Positions 20,901-30,587 are shown, counted from the first letter of the stretch. The stretch is DNA of 39,521 nucleotides from Stramenopiles sp. TOSAG23-2 (GCA_900128395.1 LT649312.1:1-39521); one strand, 5' to 3'. Notes: a model not told the origin generated them from the sequence alone. Numbers and translations: made by a program.

Positions 20901-23646
20901 TATTACTTATTGCTGAATCCATGAATACATCACCATCTTCTACTACTTTTGCTGATTCTTTCAATTTTTTCAACAACTTTCGTTTTTTCTCTTTCTTCTT
21001 ATGTTTTTTCATTTTTCGTTTTTCTTTTAAATATTTTAAATATTTACGACTATGATATTTCTTTCGTTTCTTCTTCTTTTTCTTGTTTTTTTTCCTTTTA
21101 CTACTACTACTGCTGCTTTTTTTTCTTCCTTTACTTTTTTTCTTACTATGTTTTTTGCCTCGAAGATTATTATCATCATCATCATCATCACTTTCAGAGT
21201 CCTCGTCATCTGTATCTGTACTTGATGAACTGCTGCTGCTGCTGCTACTACTACTACTACTACTAATGCTGCTGTCTGTGCTACTACTATCCATGCTGCT
21301 ACTATAAAAACGATCACTAGGTATTGCTTTTCTATCATGTTGCTCTTCTTCTTCTTCTTCTTCTGTTTCTGTGGATTCATCATCATCGTCAATAACATAA
21401 TTATTAATATTATTAATAGACTTATTTGTAACTATGTTATTATTATTTCTATCAACTACCTCCATTGTATTATCTGGAACATTTTGGTAATTATTATCCT
21501 GGTTTGTATTTTTCTGATAATTTATTTCATTTGCTAATTGAATCTCGCCTTCTGCGCGTTCCAATGCATCTTCTGCTTCTTGTAACGCTAATGCTTGTAT
21601 TTTCATTCTACGTTTCCATGTATCAACAGCGTCATTGTCATTATTATTACTGACATTTGAAATCATTGGTGTATTCAATATAATATTATTTTTACTATCT
21701 TCATCATCCGATGCTTCCTCGTCCGTTGCATCATCATCATCATCATCATTATCACTCACAATACCATCTTCTCTTTCGTTTTTACTTGGTGAAATCGTAT
21801 CGACAACGATGTCAGTGGCAATATTATCAGTAGTGGTTCCCGTTTTTGCATCTATAATTTCATCAATCAACGTATTTGTTATGGTTTCTTTTGGTGGTAA
21901 TGTTATACCATCATGTGATGCATTTTTGCGACTACCAACATTATTTAGAATCTCATCAATTGCAGTTGTATCATTATTTATATTTGTATTTACAAATTTA
22001 TTTGCACGTTTTGCTAATTGTGCGATAGCATCATTAACGATACTTTCAGAAGATTCTTCCTGGATAACATGGTCATTCGTTTGAAGATTACTAGATCGTC
22101 CATCTATGGTAGTCGTTGTATTCATATTCATAGATGATACACTCGATGTTGTTGTTGCTGTTGTTGCTTTTGGTTCTAGTAAACGTTGTTCAACAACATC
22201 CAATTGAGGTGATAATGGGTTGTTTTTTAATGTTGTTGGATAATTGTTGATATTATTATTATTATTATTGCTAAAATTATTCAAAGAAGGTGGTGAAAAT
22301 GGTGGAGGTACTAAACCTTCCGAACCAGTACTATTTAATAATCTATCTGTCTCCGTATCATTACTTGTATAACTACTATCAATATTTCCACCACTAGATT
22401 CAATAAAATCATCTTGATCATCATCATTGATCGTATCTTGTTTTATAACATCCATTTCCTGTTTTGCACGTTTTAATAAATCTAACATCGGATCTTTTTC
22501 TGTTTCTAAATCATCATCAACATTTTCAAACGTTGTATTATTTATAATCGTTGCTTTTGCAGGTGGTGGTGGTAAGGATGGTGAATTGAAATTATCGTCT
22601 TCTTCTAATGATGTAACATGGATCGTTTCTGATTTTCTACGTCGTTCTCGTAATATATTCTTCAATTCATCATTTGCACCTTTATAATACGGACTATCAG
22701 TGTTGTTGTTGTTGTTGTTGTTGCTATTACTAGTATTGTCTCCTCTTTTTTTTGTAATTGTACTATTAGTAGATGAATGTAAAAACATGTTTGCAAAGGA
22801 TGTATGTAATATATCACGTTCATCTCTTCGTTTTTTATCATGTGTTGCATATAATTGATCATGTATATATTGTTCTCTATCTACTGTATTCATACGTTGT
22901 CTTTGTTTGAAATATGTTGCTGTATCCATTCGTGTACGCGTAGGTGGTAATTCATGTTCATCAGCTTGTTGTTGTTGTTGTTGTTCCTCAACACTACTTC
23001 CTTGGCGTAATGATGAGGAAGAAAAAACTTTATCATGTTGCATATTAATATATGTTTTTGGTGATATATTATCATTATTATTATTATCATTAAAGTTGTT
23101 GTTATTTATTCTTGTTGGTGATTTGTAATTTTTTTTAATTAATTCATCTTTTAATTTCTTTTCTTGAAATTTTAAATCTTGTTGTTCTAAATTTTTCAAT
23201 TTCATTACTAAATCATCTACTTGTTGTTCTGCTAATTCTGTTGATAATTGTGACAATGTTATATCTTGTTGTTGTTGAATATTGTTATTATTCGTTCCAT
23301 CACTATTATTATTATTATTATTATTATTATAATTATTATTATTACTCCCACCTTGTCGTGCATTTAAAATATTTTGTACCTGACCCTTATCATTAATACC
23401 AACATCATTTAACCATCGATTGTAACTATTATCATTACCATCATTACTACCATCACCATTTCCTCCTGTATTACTTGTAATGGCATTGACAGTCTCTAAA
23501 TATTTTTGACGTGCTAACATTTGTTGTTGTTGTATTTCATTTACTTGTTTAATATTGATATCAATACTATTATGATCTCCTTCCTCTTGATATAAATCAT
23601 CATTATGACTAGTTGCCAATTCTTCCAATGAAAATAAGCTCGACAT
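17938..23646 (-). CDS. Large low-complexity protein with C2 domain and IQ-like helix
   Basis: A frame of about 1900 residues. The upstream ATG at 23670 adds eight residues (MCTFIIYN); I prefer the ATG at 23646 (MSSLFSLEELA). Most of the protein is disordered and full of Asn, Gln, Ser and Asp/Glu runs. It includes a Ser run (about 21237-21290) and a Lys/Arg-rich basic block (about 20960-21140). An IQ-like helix, AAGILQRWWKIRIMPSIRLL, lies near 20400-20465. A C2 domain lies at about 19050-19400: FGIEIVSAQNL, NRDPYAILTL, DPTFNTMFLFKL, VRDNDRFNKQIFLG. The Asp residues of the calcium loops are largely present, so calcium-dependent membrane or protein binding is plausible. The overall function is unknown. 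The 5' end faces the LRR-membrane gene, so the spacer may hold a divergent promoter. Confidence 0.8.
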   Translation of the reverse strand: MSSLFSLEELATSHNDDLYQEEGDHNSIDINIKQVNEIQQQQMLARQKYLETVNAITSNTGGNGDGSNDGNDNSYNRWLNDVGINDKGQVQNILNARQGGSNNNNYNNNNNNNNSDGTNNNNIQQQQDITLSQLSTELAEQQVDDLVMKLKNLEQQDLKFQEKKLKDELIKKNYKSPTRINNNNFNDNNNNDNISPKTYINMQHDKVFSSSSLRQGSSVEEQQQQQQADEHELPPTRTRMDTATYFKQRQRMNTVDREQYIHDQLYATHDKKRRDERDILHTSFANMFLHSSTNSTITKKRGDNTSNSNNNNNNNTDSPYYKGANDELKNILRERRRKSETIHVTSLEEDDNFNSPSLPPPPAKATIINNTTFENVDDDLETEKDPMLDLLKRAKQEMDVIKQDTINDDDQDDFIESSGGNIDSSYTSNDTETDRLLNSTGSEGLVPPPFSPPSLNNFSNNNNNNINNYPTTLKNNPLSPQLDVVEQRLLEPKATTATTTSSVSSMNMNTTTTIDGRSSNLQTNDHVIQEESSESIVNDAIAQLAKRANKFVNTNINNDTTAIDEILNNVGSRKNASHDGITLPPKETITNTLIDEIIDAKTGTTTDNIATDIVVDTISPSKNEREDGIVSDNDDDDDDATDEEASDDEDSKNNIILNTPMISNVSNNNDNDAVDTWKRRMKIQALALQEAEDALERAEGEIQLANEINYQKNTNQDNNYQNVPDNTMEVVDRNNNNIVTNKSINNINNYVIDDDDESTETEEEEEEEQHDRKAIPSDRFYSSSMDSSSTDSSISSSSSSSSSSSSSSSTDTDDEDSESDDDDDDNNLRGKKHSKKKSKGRKKSSSSSSKRKKNKKKKKKRKKYHSRKYLKYLKEKRKMKKHKKKEKKRKLLKKLKESAKVVEDGDVFMDSAISNNNNDGDDRSNNNKYNIKTPVNNQVKNVAVENAASLIQQVEAKYTPMKSFDEFLQSNMFKNDNDDMDSPATIPLNIISTSSSNTIQEEKKEKKENYGKSLLSYKEQAIQLSNKYKEQQLAKNKTKAKQLNSIKLRAVQRHKEKQKRLHAAGILQRWWKIRIMPSIRLLQQQKLKEKFNKQLKELESASSSPSHTPKNENNNNNINKFDGNDKEMEELKVDVNNSNDKKVEEILETVMTPEDHRRIQQKKLNISYRILKAIVKGYIVRLTLYKLPRSVTLIKTIQDSNNILKELGTSDPLYTSIHKQLVTQKKEFYLHLKEVKRNGIGTELRKVRENREKMLIHTSQQGTSPRGGRNNNNVQVSKRSSRVVKLGAKARERMKAYNLKLKQERINSNKASNTNSSSGGAITPSTKKNNSRDEGATMDGNNNNNNNSNNEKMEEGKNKFLKRGNKNNGDDNDNSSNMLKSPIKDNEEETEQTSKLWLKEAFNSPPLLNTNNGTKVPNSFGIEIVSAQNLTVASHIYKERAQNRDPYAILTLKRKNMPYLCRKTKEQKRTLDPTFNTMFLFKLNLNEMGDSAMIHDFVLDIEVRDNDRFNKQIFLGMVSIPLDTLMPSNERENANNNGDNTIILDTDVEKCDVTKILENKMNKDIVRGTIRLRMKLMEFEPAKAVEGGLAHGNPSLGRRNHSASKKKKKRTMMAGKKEGGMIGSMNNTASSNGGGGENTMPDISTTTAIKDDDNNKNIDDKETTFAKKTKKNNRRRIGKKLDWSHVKSRTDCHLQRKDYPKRRNRNDTNFTGAKTSFPSDLPWNIIDNDTGRSAYEQDHYNGTPLRINTKLSNLLSPKNKDNNHRRKKNMNNRPGKTQYTEPLDYFEEDHSVETPFERYQRGPVSPKYDQHADPNTFIDDVDDPRNTLKLEELGQLLQQLSESDRRLLEQDEEADMNTTIPRLDRRAFFKVYDDHKYEAETNRLKQEYIDLGGAGVSPTSPF

Positions 23647-24656
23647 GTTGTATATTATAAACGTACACACACACAGCGTATATATATATATGTGGTAAGT
23701 TATTGACTGACGACTACACTATCGTAGAATAAAGGTAGAGGTAATATGTTTGAACTTCTATTCTCACTACATCTACATCTACATCTACATCTACATCTTC
23801 TGCAATCATCATCAAAATACACAATATATATATATATATATTAATTTAAAATCATAAAATCCCATTGTTAGTAGTGTTAAAATTGTTGCAAAATTGGAAA
23901 ATAATTTTCAAAAAATTAAAATTTGCCAAATGGATTAGAATGGAGGAGGGATTTTATTAGTATTTTTACGTCCTTTGAGACTTTTATTTAGTATACATAC
24001 AGCATCAATAAATTTGAAACCAATTATCCGCTTTTGTCATTTCAAAATATTAATATATTTACATAGTATTCCATGTGGTATTATATGTAATATTGTACGA
24101 AATTCATTCATCTTTTTTATTATTACTACTATACTACTACAGGTACTTTTTTTTTTTCAGTTATAAAAAAACAAAGCACCTTAACCTGCCAAACAATAGC
24201 AACAACAATAAAAGTAAGCTGTAAGCTACAAGAAACAAGATACAAGATATACAAGATACAAGATAAAAGATAAGAAACATACTGCAACTATTATACTCTC
24301 CATTCACGCTATATAGAACTTCTGTAGGGGTTGTATACATTGTTTTTTACCTTTTGGTGTGGTTTTTATTCCTTTGGTCAACAATATTGAAGATCGTGCC
24401 AACAAAAATATCCCGAAAAAGTATTTTAATATAGATATAAGTAAACTACATATATAAAAGTTTATTGCAAAGGAATTGCTATCGGTTTTGGTAGGACTCC
24501 GTTTGGTAGGTATAGATACGAAAGATATTTCATTCACGTTTTATTCCTTCTTTTAAAGCTGTATACAGTATACAGGTGGATTGCTTTTGTCTCGACGGAG
24601 CTGCTTCTTTGGTTATAGTCAGAGTGGTTAGTTATTACTTAATCTGTAGGTTAAAT
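23647..24656. other. Divergent intergenic region with microsatellites
   Basis: This lies between the starts of the C2-domain gene (minus) and the LRR-membrane gene (plus). It contains a (CTACAT)n tract at about 23768-23798, a (TA)n tract near 23826-23840, and an imperfect ACAAGATAC repeat at about 24230-24270. Bases 23987-24062 match, in reverse complement, a stretch at 27481-27546 on the far side of the next two genes. No gene is supported. Confidence 0.5.
23987..24062 (+). repeat. Left member of a dispersed inverted repeat pair
   Basis: TTTAGTATACATACAG at 23987 and CCGCTTTTGTCATTTCAAAA near 24028 recur with few changes as the reverse complement of 27481-27546. Identity is strongest over the CAATTATCCGCTTTTGTCAT core. 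The pair brackets the LRR-membrane gene and the methyltransferase fragment. Confidence 0.55.
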
Positions 24657-26852
24657 ATGAAGCTGTTTATTTTTAGTCTATGTCTGTCAATGGCTGTTGC
24701 TGCAGAGAGGTTGGATCAAAGAGAACTGGATGCATGGCAGAAGGTATGGGACCATTGGGATCTTGGTAATAAAACAATGTCTTATAATGACTATGTTGAT
24801 CAATATATAATAGATGTTGACAAACAATTCACAATGGATAAAACTTGTCGTAATGACCCGTGTAAAAGTGAATTGTGTTCGCGAATAAGCGATATAGAAA
24901 CTATCGGATTTAATTCTTTTACGTGGCGAGGAGTCGGGGTATATTGTACCTCAACAGCATCTCCAACAATTATTACTATATTATCGATCTCTGGGGCTCA
25001 ATTGTCAGGTCAGATACCTCCACAGGTAGGCAACCTCACCAATTTGGAAGGTTTGGCAATTTATAATAATCGTCTATCCGGCAAAATACCACCAGAAATA
25101 GGCAGACTTACGAGGCTGAAACGTTTGAATTTGTGGGGAAATAGATTATCCGGCGAAATACCACCCGAGATAGGTAAACTGACTAAACTCACGGATTTGT
25201 ATTTAGACTCCAATGGCATATCAGGTTTAGTCCCGCCAGAGTTAGGGAATCTAAATGACCTACGATTTCTTAGTCTTGCTAACACTTCATTAACGGAAGA
25301 TCTTCCCATTGAATTGACACAGTTGAACAATATGATATCTATGACGATTGGAATGAATAGATTCAATTACCCGCAACCGATAGAGATCCAACAGTTTTGC
25401 AAAGAACGGGGAAGGTCGTGTTTCGGTACACCGCCGATGGGTTGTTCTGCTTATGGGAAGGAATATCAACAAGCATTGAATTTCCAGACATGTACCAGAT
25501 GTACGTATCCACTTTGGTTGCGCATTGTACTGTGTATATTGCTAGCATTTTTTCTGTATGCCGCAATGCGTTTATATGTCAAGTTTACTTTATCTCACAC
25601 AAATGCAATTTCTGAAGTCGTGGCATCTATTACCATTATATCTGATCATGGTCAAATATCAAGTATTTTAACAAACTTGAATCTTGTTTATCCTAATTCT
25701 ATAATGGAAACTAGGGCATATCTAAAAGGGTTTTCGTTGGATATACTTGCAATGGTAAATGTACAATGTTTTGGGCGACATGCCGATAAGGGAAATTTCG
25801 ATTCACATGATACAGGTGCTTACGAAGGCATAACACTTTTGGTTAGTATATTTATCATCGGATTATGCATCCCATTAATAAAATGTTGGGCAAATTTTTA
25901 TCGGCGGTGTTTCGATTCCACATTGCGTCGAGATGAACTACTTGATCGTTTCTATAGTATTTTTTCAATATTGATATCATTTATACTTGTTCAAATGGTG
26001 AGTGCTTTGATTAACTATATGTCGAATTTTTATTTCGTATTTTTTATACTTGTTTTATTGAGCTTTCCATTATTGATAATCTACTGGATTATGCTTAAAT
26101 ATTTTCGCGAAATTCGAGTATATCAAGGAAAATGGGATGGTGCAATGTGTCGTTGTTGTTGCCCAAAAAAATTTCCCAGTATGTGCTGCATATGCTGTTG
26201 CTTTTTTAAGCCATTAAACCTTAGCAAACAGCGTTTAAAGAAACGGTTGCATTTTTTTGTAAGTAGGTTTTCAAATCGTGCTCCTTACTGGCAATTTGTT
26301 TTATGGATAAGGCAAATAGCTATTGTTTTTATTGCTTTATTTTTTGCAACCGAACCGATAATAATGATAGTTCTTGCTACGATTGCATGTATAGTTTTTT
26401 TAGTATGGCATTTACGTGTCCAACCTTTTGTACACAAGTTTCAAAACAATGTAGAAAGTGTACTATTAGCATCGAGTATTGTTTTACTGATATTATGTGG
26501 CATTTATAGTGAATTAACTCGTAAAAAAATCATGCTCGTAGATTCTGCTATTAGTATTGTGTTTTCCATCGTGATTTTCTTGATTTTATTTGGATCACTG
26601 ATAGGAGGAGTCTATTACTTGAAATTATGGACAAAGATGAAAGAATCTTTCATAGCTATGTTGAAAGAAACTGATGAAAAGGATAAAATTCGAATGGCAG
26701 GAGGGGTAGAAATAGTAAATCACAGAAAAAGTGTTTCAAACCTTGCAAAACAAGTGAATTGTTCTGTAGAAGATTTAGAAGGTCATATAGAAGATGGAAA
26801 TAGAAGATTGTCTATTGTAACAAATCCCTTATATGTAAAAAATGACTCATAA
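24657..26852 (+). CDS. Plant-type LRR membrane protein with multi-pass C-terminus
   Basis: The frame opens at 24576, but I choose the ATG at 24657 because MKLFIFSLCLSMAVAA is a good signal peptide, giving 731 residues. The ectodomain has DxxLNxWQKVWDHWDLG-like and CRNDPCKSELC lines, then about four or five plant-type LRRs (LSGKIPPEIGRLTRLKRLNL, LSGEIPPEIGKLTKLTDLYL). A Cys-rich part (CKERGRSCFG, CSAYGKEY, CTRC) follows, then the first membrane helix (PLWLRIVLCILLAFFLYAA). About six more hydrophobic helices follow, separated by a cytosolic Cys cluster (MCRCCCPKKFPSMCCICCC) and RAPYWQFVLWIRQ. The layout recalls LRR proteins with TRP-like membrane regions in other protists. A cell-surface receptor or channel is plausible but unproven. 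The tail of about 80 residues is hydrophilic. Confidence 0.82.
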   Translation: MKLFIFSLCLSMAVAAERLDQRELDAWQKVWDHWDLGNKTMSYNDYVDQYIIDVDKQFTMDKTCRNDPCKSELCSRISDIETIGFNSFTWRGVGVYCTSTASPTIITILSISGAQLSGQIPPQVGNLTNLEGLAIYNNRLSGKIPPEIGRLTRLKRLNLWGNRLSGEIPPEIGKLTKLTDLYLDSNGISGLVPPELGNLNDLRFLSLANTSLTEDLPIELTQLNNMISMTIGMNRFNYPQPIEIQQFCKERGRSCFGTPPMGCSAYGKEYQQALNFQTCTRCTYPLWLRIVLCILLAFFLYAAMRLYVKFTLSHTNAISEVVASITIISDHGQISSILTNLNLVYPNSIMETRAYLKGFSLDILAMVNVQCFGRHADKGNFDSHDTGAYEGITLLVSIFIIGLCIPLIKCWANFYRRCFDSTLRRDELLDRFYSIFSILISFILVQMVSALINYMSNFYFVFFILVLLSFPLLIIYWIMLKYFREIRVYQGKWDGAMCRCCCPKKFPSMCCICCCFFKPLNLSKQRLKKRLHFFVSRFSNRAPYWQFVLWIRQIAIVFIALFFATEPIIMIVLATIACIVFLVWHLRVQPFVHKFQNNVESVLLASSIVLLILCGIYSELTRKKIMLVDSAISIVFSIVIFLILFGSLIGGVYYLKLWTKMKESFIAMLKETDEKDKIRMAGGVEIVNHRKSVSNLAKQVNCSVEDLEGHIEDGNRRLSIVTNPLYVKNDS

Positions 26853-26953
26853 GGAATAATTTAGAGTAGACACAATCATATTACACTTTATGTAGGAAAT
26901 TGAAAAACGACACTATATAAATAGATATCTTTTCTTCCAAATGAACTACACCA

Positions 26954-27268
26954 ATGAACATTTTAAAAGAGAATGACCATTGGGGTACACCGAAATATGC
27001 GCGTGGAAATCTCTCCAGCATCTCATTCTCTAGAAAAGACATGAAAGCGGTATCTCCAACTAATAATATAGTCCATGATAAAGAAATCGATTTCTTCCAT
27101 CATTCCGTGAAGTATGATTGGATTTTAACCAATCCTCCTTTCTCAAAGGCTCGATGCATTTTAAAGAGACTCAAACAAACAGAAAAGCCATTTATAATAT
27201 TGCTGCCTATACCCCTCGCATCAAAATACGCAGTATTTTTATTGAATTATTTAGAAACGATAATATAA
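26954..27268 (+). CDS. Fragment related to DNA N6-adenine methyltransferases
   Basis: A short frame of 104 residues, 101 bp after the LRR-membrane gene. It begins NILKENDHWGTPKYA, like the start of Dam-type enzymes, and then has IVHDKEIDFF and DWILTNPPFSKA, the catalytic NPPF motif (27131-27142), followed by KPFIILLPIP. The glycine-rich cofactor loop expected between the first and second parts is missing, and the family is normally longer. I infer an internally deleted remnant, probably inactive. Such genes occur in large DNA viruses and in protist genomes, so past transfer is possible. A functional short protein cannot be excluded. Confidence 0.55.
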   Translation: MNILKENDHWGTPKYARGNLSSISFSRKDMKAVSPTNNIVHDKEIDFFHHSVKYDWILTNPPFSKARCILKRLKQTEKPFIILLPIPLASKYAVFLLNYLETII

Positions 27269-28012
27269 TCTTCAGCTGGTGATTATTCCTCCTTCGAGGA
27301 TTCATTTTATGTCTCTCAACAGCTTCTTTAATCCCAATGATATATCCATTGTTTTTTTTTCCAATGCTATGTCTATGTCAATTTGTCACGCGTAATTTTC
27401 CATTGTTACGACGGAAAAAGTAGAGCTAAATTTATGACAAAAGTACCTTCTTTATGTAATAACATATTATACAAAATATACATTATTTTAAAATGACAAA
27501 AGCGGGTAATTGATATAAACATAGTAGATACTGTGTGTATACTAAATATTGCAATCAAATGGCATAAAAATAAATAAGGAGAGTGATGATGATTATTATA
27601 TTTTTGGATCTTTTGCTTTTGCCAATCCACAGGCAATAGCACGTTGCAATAATAAAAAAAAAATAGTAAATTATTTTACTCGTTTCTCTTCTAATTAAGG
27701 ATAATAGTTTGTACCAACTCCACCAAACTTTTAGAAGAGAGAGAAGAGTATGGAACCATAGTATAATTGATGCCTTGATTAAAATGTTGTTCTTAAACAT
27801 TTAATTCAAACTCCTTAAACAAATAGGTAAATATTATTTATTCATTCTAATTTAATTGAATAATTGCTATAAGTGGAGAAGGAAAGAGGTATTTATATAG
27901 ACGAAAGTGCGAAGAAAGGGAAAGAAGCAATTATATATTATAAGAAACAACAAGAAATAATCATTTATTTTACGACACAAACAACAACAACAACAACAAC
28001 AAGAAAAAAGCA
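27269..28012. other. AT-rich spacer and presumed promoter of the phosphatase gene
   Basis: No gene is supported. Bases 27481-27546 hold the right copy of the dispersed inverted pair. The 40 bases before the ATG at 28013 are A-rich with a CAA repeat (ACAACAACAACAACAACAAC), a plausible 5' leader. Confidence 0.45.
27481..27546 (-). repeat. Right member of a dispersed inverted repeat pair
   Basis: Read on the minus strand, this stretch starts TTTAGTATACACACAG and contains CAATTACCCGCTTTTGTCAT, matching 23987-24062. Confidence 0.55.
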
Positions 28013-30037
28013 ATGCCGGAACCACAAATTGGGGATCGTGTACGTGTCATAGGACGTAATGCAATACATGAAGGTACATGCAAATATTTTGGGACCACAT
28101 TATTTCGTGAAGGATATTGGGTTGGTGTTGCATTAGACTATCCAAATGGTAAAAATGATGGTTGTGTAGAAGGTACCAGGTATTTCAATTGTAGACCTAA
28201 TTATGGTTTATTTGCTAGGGTGCAAGTTGTTGAAATATTACAAACAAGGCAACAAATTCAACAACGACAAGTGCAGCAGCAGCAACAGCAGCAACAGCAA
28301 CAACCACTAGCACAAATGCAACAACAACAACAACAACAATCACGACAAAACAATGGTTTATCAACAACCTCATCCTCCCCACCACTACGTATTAAATCAT
28401 TAGGTGGACAACTACGAGTAAAATCAAATATATTTCGATTTGAAAAGGTTCGAAATGAATGGTCAGAAATTGGAGATGGGTATGTTAATTTATATGTTGC
28501 AATGAGTGAAAGAAATGTTCCACGTGTTACACTTCAAGGTGCACGTAATAATCTTGGAATTGTTAATCATTATATTGAAATTGAGACAAAACTTGAACCA
28601 AATGTTGGTAGTGATCGTGCTTGGGTATTTCGTGCAAAAACATTACAAGATGATAAAGGGGAAGTATTAGCTTTGCAATTTCAAACACCAAAAGATGCAA
28701 TGGATTTCTCATCACATTTTGCTCGTTCTTGTCAAACAGTTCGACAATACAGAACAAAAGGTAGCAATAGTAATAATAATAGTATCAATAATAATAATAT
28801 CAATAATAATAATAATAATAATAATAATGCAGCACCACCACCAGCTCCACAATCTAATAATAATAATAATAACAATAATAGTAATGGTCAAATGGCACCA
28901 CCACCACCACCACCACCACCACCAGAAGAAGAAGAAGAAGAAGAGGAGGAGGTGAGACAACGGAATAATTATAATAATGCAAATGGTGGTTTTACTACTA
29001 CTAATAGTAATGGTAACCTTTCGAAAAAAATTCAAAAACAACGAAGACGTTTAAGTATTGCTGGAAACGATGCACGTGCAGATGGTGTAGTACATCGTTC
29101 TTCCACAACAAATCCAAATGGAAATAAAATGGATACAAGGAAAAAAGGTGCAAATTTAAATGGTCAATTTCAAGCTACATCAAGCAACACTATTGTTAAA
29201 AGTTACATTGGTATGTCAAAAAAAGGATATGCACCATATAATATTAAAAAAGAAAACCAAGATGCATGTTTTATGCATGAGGATCCAATTACACAATCTA
29301 TTTTATTAGGTGTATTTGATGGACATGGTGAGCATGGACATCGTGTATCCCGTTACATAGAGCGCAATGTACCACCAGCCATTTTTAAGCATCCTAGCTG
29401 GAAAAGTACACCAAAAACGGCAATGACAACTGCATTATTATCCAAGGAGAAAGAAATATTGCAAAATCGATCGATCAATACATCGTTAAGTGGGACAACA
29501 GCAGTAGTTGCAACTGTACGTAAAAATATATTAACCGTAGCAAATATTGGAGATTCCAGATTGATATTAGCATTGAGAAATAATAAAAATCGTTTAAAAC
29601 CATGTAGTGTGACGGAGGATCATAAACCAGATTTACCAACGGAACAAAAAAGAATTGAACGAGCTGGTGGACGTGTATGGGCAATGACATATGATGATGG
29701 TGTAGATGGCCCTGCAAGAGTATGGTTAAAAGATCAAGAATTACCAGGCCTTGCCATGTCACGTAGTATTGGTGATGAAGTTGCAAAACGTGCTGGGGTT
29801 ATCTCCAATCCAGAAATATTTGAATATGAAGTACCAGAACAAGCTGCATTTTTATGTATGGCAACTGATGGTTTATGGGAATTCATGTCGGATGATGATG
29901 TAGTTCATATCATTGAACAAGCAAATGGGAATGGTAAATTAGCAATACAAACATTGATGAAAGAATCAGAACGAAGATGGAAAAACGAAGAGCCTGTAGT
30001 GGACGATACGACGGTAGTCATTGCATATTTTGAGTAA
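28013..30037 (+). CDS. CAP-Gly, Ran-binding/PH-like and PP2C phosphatase fusion
   Basis: A 674-residue frame. Residues 3-75 form a CAP-Gly domain with the tubulin-tail groove motif GKNDG (46-50) and RYFNC. After a Gln-rich linker, residues about 130-245 resemble a Ran-binding (RanBP1-type) PH fold: NIFRFEKVRNEWSEIGDGYV, then DRAWVFRAKTLQDDKGEVLA and DFSSHFARSC. A linker with Asn, Pro and Glu runs follows. Residues about 395-673 are a PP2C metal-dependent phosphatase: GVFDGHGEHG (Asp436), SGTTA, ANIGDSR, SRSIGD, ATDGLWEFM (Asp619), DDTTV (Asp664-665). All metal-binding acidic residues expected of an active enzyme are present. The fusion suggests a Ser/Thr phosphatase recruited to microtubules. 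The leader is A-rich, and TAA ends the frame. Confidence 0.9.
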   Translation: MPEPQIGDRVRVIGRNAIHEGTCKYFGTTLFREGYWVGVALDYPNGKNDGCVEGTRYFNCRPNYGLFARVQVVEILQTRQQIQQRQVQQQQQQQQQQPLAQMQQQQQQQSRQNNGLSTTSSSPPLRIKSLGGQLRVKSNIFRFEKVRNEWSEIGDGYVNLYVAMSERNVPRVTLQGARNNLGIVNHYIEIETKLEPNVGSDRAWVFRAKTLQDDKGEVLALQFQTPKDAMDFSSHFARSCQTVRQYRTKGSNSNNNSINNNNINNNNNNNNNAAPPPAPQSNNNNNNNNSNGQMAPPPPPPPPPEEEEEEEEEVRQRNNYNNANGGFTTTNSNGNLSKKIQKQRRRLSIAGNDARADGVVHRSSTTNPNGNKMDTRKKGANLNGQFQATSSNTIVKSYIGMSKKGYAPYNIKKENQDACFMHEDPITQSILLGVFDGHGEHGHRVSRYIERNVPPAIFKHPSWKSTPKTAMTTALLSKEKEILQNRSINTSLSGTTAVVATVRKNILTVANIGDSRLILALRNNKNRLKPCSVTEDHKPDLPTEQKRIERAGGRVWAMTYDDGVDGPARVWLKDQELPGLAMSRSIGDEVAKRAGVISNPEIFEYEVPEQAAFLCMATDGLWEFMSDDDVVHIIEQANGNGKLAIQTLMKESERRWKNEEPVVDDTTVVIAYFE

Positions 30038-30587
30038 CTGTACTATGTATTGTTGTCGTATGTGTGGTGTTGTTTGTTGTTTGTTGTTGATGTCATTTTT
30101 TATTTAATATATTAAAACAAGATAATATATAAAGCTTCAAGACCTGTGGGAGGATATGACGAAGTAAAAAAAAGACGCGCAAAAAGGAAGTATATTGAGA
30201 GAGAGATGGAAAAGAGGTAAAGAAGAGTGTATTATATTGATATTTTTTGTTGTGTGCAAAAAGAAGAGTGTTGAGATTAAAAAAAAATATTTTTTTTACT
30301 TCTACTTCAGTGTAATTATAATAAGTGTTTTGTTGTGTTGTTGTTATAGTTATTCCTCATCATTCAATTTCCAATTCAATTCAATTTGAATGTAAATTGG
30401 TTTATCATGTAGAAAGTAATAGATAGATAGAACAACGACGGTTTACAATTACTGTTATAATTGTATTTTGGATACATCGAATAATACTTATACATATATA
30501 CATACGTTGTATTAATATATATATATATACTATTATTAAAGGTAAAATAATTAAAATAATTAAATTATAAAATTATAAATATAAAAA
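30038..30587. other. Spacer between phosphatase and ankyrin genes
   Basis: This holds the 3' region of the phosphatase gene (AATATATTAAAACAAGATAA near 30104) and the AT-rich upstream region of the next gene. It contains TTGTTG-rich runs and a (TA)n tract near 30510-30530. No further gene is supported. Confidence 0.5.

Noticed and set aside
17938-23646. Reassigned TGA codon as an explanation of the broken PARP copy
   Set aside because: Long frames such as this use TGG for Trp and contain no internal TGA, and the TGA in the PARP copy replaces an Arg codon, so a simple nonsense change is more likely.
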